The notes under the pieces were generated by a model. The model ran no database searches, had not been told where the DNA came from, and saw only the letters and a list, made by a program, of their open reading frames with translations. DNA of 64,000 bases from assembly GCF_040436345.1 (NCBI RefSeq), contig NC_133232.1, forward strand, positions 12,572,360 to 12,636,359. Direction: 5' to 3'. Positions 56,975 through 64,000 of this stretch are shown here, piece by piece (the stretch's first letter is position 1; every line of letters begins with the position of its first letter). The translations under genes were made by a program, and so were the position numbers. Source of the stretch: Pagrus major. Lineage: Eukaryota; Chordata; Actinopteri; Spariformes; Sparidae.

Positions 56975-59900
56975 TTAGACCATTCCAAACCCAGTGTCAG
57001 TGCTACAAATAGCAGCAAGAATGTCTCTTTCAAAGTTAGAGTACTCTTTGTAATGTCCTATGAAGTTTAAGCAGGTGGAAGCAGGTGGAAGAACTGGGGA
57101 AGTTGCTCTCCACCACATTAACATCCAAGTGTCTGGGCAGCACATTCCACCCTATCCAGAACTGCAGGAGTTTCCCAAGGACGCTTGGAGATGCTACCAA
57201 AATAGAGAATAAAGTCAACATTTATTTTATTGCCTGAAATGATTTTGTATCATCAATAATAAATGAAGTTGAAAAAAGAACCTAATTTTACTTAATTTGT
57301 GCTTTGGGTTATTCATGTAGCTAATAATCCACAGGTAATAAAAAAGTAGAGGAAGCAAAGCCTTGTGTTTTTGACCAACATTCATTTATTTGCACCCAAT
57401 ACAGACTTTCAGTTAAATAACCTGAGGAACTGTTAAAAGTACATATTTACCGTTCTCAATAAATGTGCGAAGGAATCCTGTGATCCTACATGTATCCTCC
57501 AAAGAGACATCACTGTCTTCATCCTCATCCTGTGTTGGCCAGTTTATCTTTTCCAAGACCATCTGACAGATCATTTTTTCAAATCAGTTAACACTTGTTT
57601 TTCCCAACAGCCCAGAGAATATAAAGCACAATAAACCACAGAACAGAAAATATGAGTAATTGTCAATTCTAATAATCCAAATTGTAATTTGGTCAGGGCA
57701 TGGTTGTAGGCAGTTTTAAGAAGCATACTGGAGGTTTTGCATGGGTAAAGTTACAGCAAATGGCAAACTGAGCACTTCCAGTCCTGTTGAGCAATTTCTA
57801 AATCATCCATCAGTTTTTTGATTGGTTTCCTTCTTTTAAGGCAGCAATTAGTACCAGTTCATTTCATTTGAAAAACAACTTGCAAGGACTTAAGGACAAC
57901 CATGTTTTTGCAGTGCTACAGTGTTTTTGCAGTGTCACTCATGCAGTGATATAATGTAGGATTAACTTCAAAAAAGAAGAAAAAGTGATCAAATGCAGAC
58001 TGGTTATTTGCAAAAGGTTTCCATCTCTCCAGGTTAATGTTTGTTGTAATAAACTGAAACAAATTGCTGCCAGAGGGTAGAAAATAAATGTAATTTCTGG
58101 GAAAGTAATTCTTATGAGTTAGGAGGAGTGTTTTTTACTTAGCAGCATCAGTCACTTACCCTTGGTGGGCACTGTAAATCAGATGGTCTTGGAAAGAGAA
58201 GGGGAATTGTGTCTTTCCTCTCAGTTAGCAAAGGCCAGATCAGTGTCTCTTTTAAACCCCTTCGTAACGGTTTGACTTGTCTGGAGGTTCTTCCAAGTAC
58301 CTGCAAAATATTTGCATCAAAATAGAAAAGCCAAGCAGCATTACAAATCTTCTACAGATAGCCCTATTAGTATTAATAACCTCATCAACATCCATCTGTG
58401 TATCTCAGAAAAAAGTCAAAATGTAGTCCCACATCAAAACTTGTACTTTGATTAGTCAGTCTGATTATATGAGCTATTTAGTACAGAATAGGATAGGACA
58501 ACTTATTGATAATTAGCAATCATGCAGTTGACACCACCCACTGGTCTGAAACAGGGGTTTGCTGCATAGACTGTAAAAGTGAAGCCAAAACATTTCATTC
58601 ATAAGCCCCACCCCCTCCATGTTCATGTACATGTCAAAAAAATGTTTCCCAAAGATGGTTTCTGTCATTTTTAGGTATTTTCTATCACACTGATGTTTGT
58701 TCAAGTGTTCATTTTTCTGATAAGTTTGGTTTTTATTAGTTATTTTTTGCTGTAAAAACAGACTGAAATGTCATGATTAACAGCTGTGATTGACTCACTA
58801 CTACGCAGACTCTGGCTCCAAAGTGACAAGATGGCGGTGCTCATATCTGGAATATTTTGGCTTCACTTTTGTACAGTGAAAGAAAGTGGAGCCGCGTCGT
58901 CCATCTTTAGATACAGTCTATGGTCTCAAACCACATGCCAAATTATTTTCATTTCGCTTGTGATCAGCATGTTAGTAGTCAGTAACTGTAAAACAATGTT
59001 TGCTCCAAAAAACACATTTTACATGACATGGGTGTAGGGGGATTACGTTTTATCTACAGGGGAATTTAGGTCAGCAAAGAGACATAAAGTACCTGACACA
59101 TAAAACTGGGTTATAATTGTAATTACAATATTTTTCTGGAGGTTTAAATTGCTGGGGTCAAATTGACCCCAAGGATAAAGGATGTTAGTATATTTGAGGA
59201 TAACAGGAGGGTTAAAGAGATTCCTTGCACTCCCTGCTGGTGCAAATTGTAACTACATGATGTGATTGTGGAAGTATCTATAAAGTTGATCAAGTTGAAT
59301 TACCAATATTTAAATTGAATAAATTGATTATAAAAATATATTTATTTTTCCCCTGACATCAGATATTCTTTTTATCATCCTAGCCCCATTTTGTATCAAT
59401 AAAATCATACTTGAAAAAAATGGATCGTACCAACTTGATTTTCTCACGGATACCAAGGTCAGCACAGTCCTTAATATCGATTGTGGCTTCTTCTGGGGAT
59501 CCACCAAAGAGCACATGCAGGATAGCTGGGCTCAGTCCACCAAGGCATGGCCCATCATGTAGAAATGAATGACCGATCATTTGACCAGCAACAACAAAGA
59601 AGTCACTCTCCAAAAGGATATGGGAAGTGGAGGGAATCCGATGATCTTGTTCCCCGTCGCACTTGAATAAAAAGAGAAAAGTCAAAGCATATAGATAGTA
59701 ATGTAAAGGACATAGATATTTAACTGTCATACAGCATTAGTTAAGGAAATATCAATCAGCCACTGAATATTCTGGTTGATCCTGTAGAAACCTAAAGGTT
59801 CACAGCAGCTACATTCACAATTAGCGATAAGTTTAGTATTCTCTGGGTAAGCGTAAAGGTCTGGGAAAACAGATCTGTTTTCAGTCTGGAACTGGTACCA

Positions 59901-60016
59901 ACCAAACACCAAAGTGAATATTTACTTACCAAAATTGATCTCAAAACCATACTGAACTTTTGACATGATGGTTGCAAAGAAATGGCGAGTCACACCATCA
60001 CCAATTGCTGGATCTC
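56975..60016 (-). pseudogene. HECT-type E3 ubiquitin ligase gene (G2E3-like), copy 2
   Basis: Minus-strand exons with good splice sites: 60016-59930 (GDGVTRHFFATIMSKVQYGF); 59661-59431 (CDGEQDHRIPSTSHILLESD, VVAGQMIGHSFLHDGPCLGG, AILHVLFGGSP); 58300-58160 (VLGRTSRQVKPLRRGLKETL, PLLFPRP); 57562-57451 (MVLEKINWP, TCRITGFLRTFI); and 57193-56975 (LGKLLQFWIGWNVLP, FPSSSTCFHLLKLH, then after a one-base shift GHYKEYSNFERDIL, TGFGMV-stop). These follow the HECT N-lobe and C-lobe in order, and STCF holds the ubiquitin-accepting Cys. A frameshift right after the catalytic region and the absence of exons beyond 60016 (a gypsy LTR begins at 60328) suggest a decayed copy, or a gene whose 5' part lies outside the window. 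Confidence 0.8.
58565..58922. mobile_element. MITE with CATAGACTGTA termini
   Basis: The left end CATAGACTGTAAAAGTGAAGCC is matched inversely by GGCTTCACTTTTGTACAGTG and TACAGTCTATGG on the right. The interior includes ACAAGATGGCGGTGCTC, a segment that recurs in fish genomes. It lies between exons of the HECT gene. Confidence 0.65.
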
Positions 60017-60152
60017 CTGAAAAAGCAAAACACACGGTACAGACGTCAGTTAAATGAAAATTGTAAAAATATATATATTTTTTATCTTTAGTTTTGTATG
60101 TGTAAGCAATTTACCCTTAAGTGTGCATGTCAAGGGGCAAGCCCACTCAACA

Positions 60153-60179
60153 TTAGCCATCTTATAAAAAGATGGCTAA
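60153..60179. repeat. Short perfect hairpin
   Basis: TTAGCCATCTT, a 5-base loop, then AAGATGGCTAA. Confidence 0.9.
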
Positions 60180-60327
60180 CTGCCATCTGTCCACTGCACT
60201 TTCTCGAAGATCCATGGTAAGACTTAAAGATTTTCAAGTTGCATGCTGACTTAAAATGGCTTCTTTGAATCTCTTTGCTGCCTCTGTAGGATTTGGCGCA
60301 ATTTGCCAATCTAAAAGTAGTTGTTCA

Positions 60328-60805
60328 TGTAGGGCGGTTGCCTATTAACGTCAGTAGATGGCGCTACTGTATTGTTCTTTGCCCTCAGCGGTTTGGCGAA
60401 TATGGCCGTTTGTCCTAAAAAGGGCCACCGTATTTTCAGGTGTGTTACGCGCACAAGCGCCATTCTGGTCAAATGTTTATTTTCCTGTGATAAGGTAAGC
60501 TGCATAAACCGTGCTCTCCCGAAATGTGAATAATTATCCAAAAATATTAACTTTTGTTCATGTATCCTGTTTACTGTGTGTAAAAGATATGACGCAGGGT
60601 TAGGTAAAATGTTTAAAAAATGTTTATTTTCCTGTGATAAGGGCATAAGGAGTTGCCAGCCCCCGTGACTCGACACGTGTGATTGTGAGATAAACAACGG
60701 CGTGGTCCGAGCCGCAAATACAACAACCGTGTCCGACTCGTCCCTCCTCTACACCCCCCAAACACAACACAACGCAGAGTCCCTGGGTGGAGTGGTCGGG
60801 TTACA
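60328..60805 (+). repeat. 5' LTR of a second gypsy-type element
   Basis: The block begins TGTAGGGCGG and ends GGGTTACA. Five bases beyond the end is TGGTGCCATGACCCGGAT, which resembles a tRNA-His primer-binding site (TGGTGCCGTGACTCGGAT). The partner LTR is outside the window, so the left boundary is an estimate. Confidence 0.6.
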
Positions 60806-61380
60806 TCTTTGGTGCCATGACCCGGATTTGTGGCGCTTCGAGACTGAAGACGAAGCGAGGCTGGCCGCAGCCCCGCAACTACGCCGCCGTATTGAACTGT
60901 GTGTGTGACGAACTGAGTTATTCCGGTGAAAGATGCGCTGCAAGGATATTCATCCTATCCGGCATATCCTTTGAAAGTTGAAGTGCATCTTATTTCTGTT
61001 GTGTTTTTCATTAAAGATATCTCTGTGATATTCTAAAGAAAAGAAGACAAAAAAAAAAATCTTAAAGCTACTTGAATAGTAAATGAATATATTCTGTGTG
61101 AAACATTTCTATAAGGATAATTTGTGATTGATATCAACCAAGTGTTGCTTTTTTCTCATTCATATTCTCTGTGCAGAACATAGAGTAGTGTAATGACGTT
61201 TTGAGTTGAATTTAAATTTAAATTTAGTGTGAGTGTTTTTGGGTTATTAAGTGATAACTGTGCCACACATTTTGTTTTGTTACATTCAAACACAGCTACA
61301 CTCATACATAGTTAAACATAACAAGTAATTCACACACATACATTTTATTCTGCTGCTTAAATCTGAAATAGAGAACATTG

Positions 61381-63240
61381 AAGATGATGAGTGACTCTCC
61401 ACTGAAGCAGGGTCCCTCTGCAGCAACAGCAGGCCCCCCACCCACTCCTGTACCTGCAACAACCCGCAGCAATGACACCCCAAGGAGGACACATGCTCAC
61501 CTCTCTAGTGAAAGAGCTTCCACCAGTAACCAACAGCCATCTGTGAGGTCAAAGCTAACCATCCAGTTCCCAAGATCCCCTACTCAGCAGCTGCAGTTCC
61601 ACACTCCAGTCCGGCAGCCCACAGACCCTGGACCGGATGCACAGTTCACCCCAGCACCCCCAATGCTGTCACCCTACACTGATCCCCGTACAGCTCCAGC
61701 TCAAGTGTCCATATCCCCAGCCCCTGTAACCCCAAGTGCAACTCTCCCAATGTTCCAGCCCACCATGCAGACCACCATGGCCCCTGCCCTCCTGCCCCAG
61801 ACCAGCGTGCACAGACCCCCCACAGTCACCCTGCCACCTCAAAGTCTCCCATATCCCAACTTCCCAGAGACACAAGTCACACAGCATCCCACCATGAACC
61901 AGCCAGCTGTCTCCCCTTACCCAACGCAGGTTTATCAGCCAAGCCCCCAGGTCCCCACCATCAATACTGATTCCTTACCTGCACCCCAGGCCCCCATGTT
62001 GAGTTCCCCAGCACCATATATGATGAACACTATGAATAACCCCTCTACAACTGAGCAGACCCCCCAAGGCACAGACTATGGACAAATCCCCCAGTTGCAC
62101 ATGTCACAAGGAGCTGCACACTACTCTCAGATACCCCTGCACTCATCTGCCACCAGTGCATGGGGCCCTACTTCAGCTGCACCCACCTCACTGAATGTTG
62201 CCCATGCAGCTATCGACTACGCACCTTCTCCCCACACCCAAGCCCCAGCATACCTACAGCCCCCGACTTCAGTCCCTCAATTCAACATGTATCCAGATGC
62301 AAGTCCCCCAACACACCCTCCTGTCCCCATCCTCCGTCCAGCACATGCATGCACCACTGAAAGCCGCTGTCAGAGCCATAGCCACTCCAAGCCTGCCTCC
62401 AGCAGCCTATGGCGGTTTCCTGCAGACTCATCAGGTGAAGAATGTCCAAGTCTTCTCTGGTAATGCTGATAGCAAGATGCTCATAGAGGACTGGGTTCGC
62501 GACATGCAATATCTCCTGGAGGCAATAGAGCTCCCCCCCCCCACCTCTGCTTCTCCACTGTGGTACGTCACCTGAGTGGTGAGGCCAGAAAGCTAATCCT
62601 GAATCTACCCCCCCATGACCAAACCCCTGAGAAGGCATTTGAGAAACTGAGGGCAGAGTACGGTGACACACAGGGCTCCTTGGACCCACTAGCTGACTTC
62701 TATGAGCGTGGCCAGAGGTCAGGGGAGTCTGCCTGCTCTTATGCTATAGCACTGGAGGCAACATTGCGAGCTGTAGAAGATATCCAGAGAGGTGGCAAGC
62801 CTTTCCCTGACCATGACAGTAAAGTCACCCGGCAGTTCTTGCGAGGACTAAATGATGAGGAGGTGTACATGAGGATTGCTCCAATGAAACCTCGACTTCT
62901 GAGCTTCCGGGAGCTGCAAGATGAGCTCAGAAATCTGGCAAAAGAAACCAAAAAGTTCCAGTCATCAAACAAGTCAAAGAAAACCTATGCACAGGTCCAG
63001 GTTGCATCAGAGTGTACTTTGAATGTGAAAGCAGAGAAAGCTAAACATACATCAGAGTGGTCAGAGCTAACAGAGCTGGTCAAGAAATTAGCCCTTTGTC
63101 AAGAGGAGCAGATGGCTAAGCTGACTCACCTCGAATCAAGAATTGCTGCTCCCTTCTCTGCCCCTATCCCCGACCGCCCCCCGGACCCACAACCCAGACT
63201 TCAATTGTCACATGCTACCGGTGTGGGAAGCAAGGACATA
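61381..63240 (+). pseudogene. Gypsy gag polyprotein, frameshifted
   Basis: Translation can start at 61384-61390 (MMSDSPLKQGPSAATAG). About 340 residues of Pro/Gln/Thr-rich sequence follow, then the capsid region. A break near 62420-62560 changes the frame twice (FSGNADSKMLIEDWVRDM, then in the next frame VRHLSGEARKLILNLPPHD). The capsid continues to about 63000 (SLDPLADFYERGQRSGES, YAIALEATLRAVED, VTRQFLRGLNDEEV). A zinc knuckle CYRCGKQGHIARVC at 63217-63258 is in a third frame. The long Pro-rich N-terminal region is unusual for gag and may bind host factors. That last point is a guess from composition only. Confidence 0.8.
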
Positions 63241-63459
63241 TAGCCCGGGTTTGCAGAGCGGTGTTCCCAGATCCCAATCAGACATGGGCCCATCAACCTC
63301 AACCCATGACTCCTGCAGAAGGGACCACACCTCCCTCAGCTCGGCCTTTAAACGGCTAGAGCCCATGGTCACCGGGGCGACTATGGGCAAGCAGCAAGAC
63401 CCCCCACCGCAGGTGAACAAGACTGGTGATGGAGAAGAGAGCACCCCTTTAGTGGGACC

Positions 63460-64000
63460 CAGGAATGAGGGGGAGGTGGAAGTCAATGGAATGAAGTGCA
63501 GAGCGCTCATTGACTCTGGCTCTCAGATAACCAGTATTACACACAAATACTGGCGCAACCACCCCATCCTCCAGAAACAAGAGCTTCAGCCCTCTAAAAT
63601 TCCCATTCGAAGGTGCAGCTGGTCAGAGTGTAACTTACCATGGTGTCCTGCATATCAACTTGAATGTGTTGGGAAAAGAGTTCAAGAATGTGCCAGCTTT
63701 CGTTGTAACTGACTCAGAGTATCGCTCCTCTGTCCCCCTGCTTGTGGGAACTAAAGTCCTCCGTGCCTCCAGAATCCATCTCCAAGCAACTTATGGCCAG
63801 CAGTTTCTCCATCAGGTCAAGCAGAGCTATCCAGAGTGGTACACGTCTCTATTGGAGATTGGGAGCACAGAACAAAATGATGTGGATGGCATAGTGGACC
63901 CTGCTGTGTACACTGGCAGTAAAGTACACATTCCTGGAGGAAAGGAAATGGATTTAATGTGCAAGATAAAGGCTGGCCCACAAAGAAGGACTAGAAGGAC
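63460..64000 (+). pseudogene. Gypsy aspartic protease region, partial
   Basis: The frame reads GEVEVNGMKCRALIDSGSQI with the protease Asp in DSGS. After a frameshift near 63605 it continues YHGVLHINLNVLGKEF, then VPAFVVTDSEY, VPLLVGTKVL, the flap and C-terminal part of a retroelement protease. It runs open to the window end. Confidence 0.75.

Larger units (their letters stand above)
60328..64000 (+). mobile_element. Ty3/gypsy-type LTR retrotransposon, truncated by the window end
   Basis: The order is LTR, primer-binding site, leader, gag with a CCHC knuckle, and aspartic protease. The reverse transcriptase and later domains would lie beyond 64000. Several frameshifts are visible in gag and protease. 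Confidence 0.8.

Overview
The window looks like chromosomal DNA of a teleost fish. It is AT-rich with scattered spliced exons flanked by GT..AG sites, it carries fish-type L1, Ty3/gypsy, hAT and tRNA-SINE elements, and it holds several protein families that are multi-copy in teleosts (integrase-core proteins, HECT ligases of the G2E3-like type, SAMD3-like PB1 proteins, THAP/BEN proteins). No ordinary housekeeping gene was recognised. Nearly everything is a transposable element, a transposon-derived gene, or a decayed copy of one.

Layout. 0.6-5.5 kb: a 5'-truncated, frameshifted L1-type LINE on the minus strand. 6.5-7.9 kb: a minus-strand gypsy integrase fragment. 7.9-15.8 kb: several small minus-strand exon-like blocks (a possible Crypton-like or zinc-finger gene, then three exons of a BEN-domain protein), mixed with MITEs, a hAT-ended block and a tRNA-SINE. 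15.8-18.5 kb: an LTR-like insertion between two exons of the BEN gene. 19.6-26.8 kb: further minus-strand exons. The THAP-domain exon is split by a Ty3/gypsy element (150-bp LTRs, target duplication), which itself contains a nested LINE/SINE tail. 27.7-32 kb: a plus-strand HECT-like fragment facing a minus-strand integrase-core gene. 34.4-35.1 kb: degenerate repeats. 35.3-42.3 kb: a minus-strand SAMD3-like gene of at least ten exons, interrupted by a complete hAT element (37740-40995) with a perfect 8-bp target duplication. 43.1-50.5 kb: a plus-strand unit made of a C2H2 plus DDE-transposase-like gene followed by an intact 534-residue SAMD3-like gene. 51.8-52.2 kb: a small zinc-ribbon fragment. 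52.7-60.0 kb: a second integrase-core gene (plus) facing a second HECT gene (minus). 60.3 kb to the end: the 5' LTR and gag/protease region of another gypsy element that runs off the window.

Two patterns stand out. First, an integrase-core gene and a HECT ubiquitin-ligase gene lie tail to tail twice, in opposite orientations, which suggests a two-gene unit that moved or was duplicated as a pair. Second, the DDE-transposase-like gene and the SAMD3-like gene sit so that the obvious splice would put the second start codon 7 nt after the first stop codon. The same short repeats occur on both sides of this pair. Exon boundaries given here were read by eye from splice signals and reading frame, and most of these genes carry at least one frameshift or stop.
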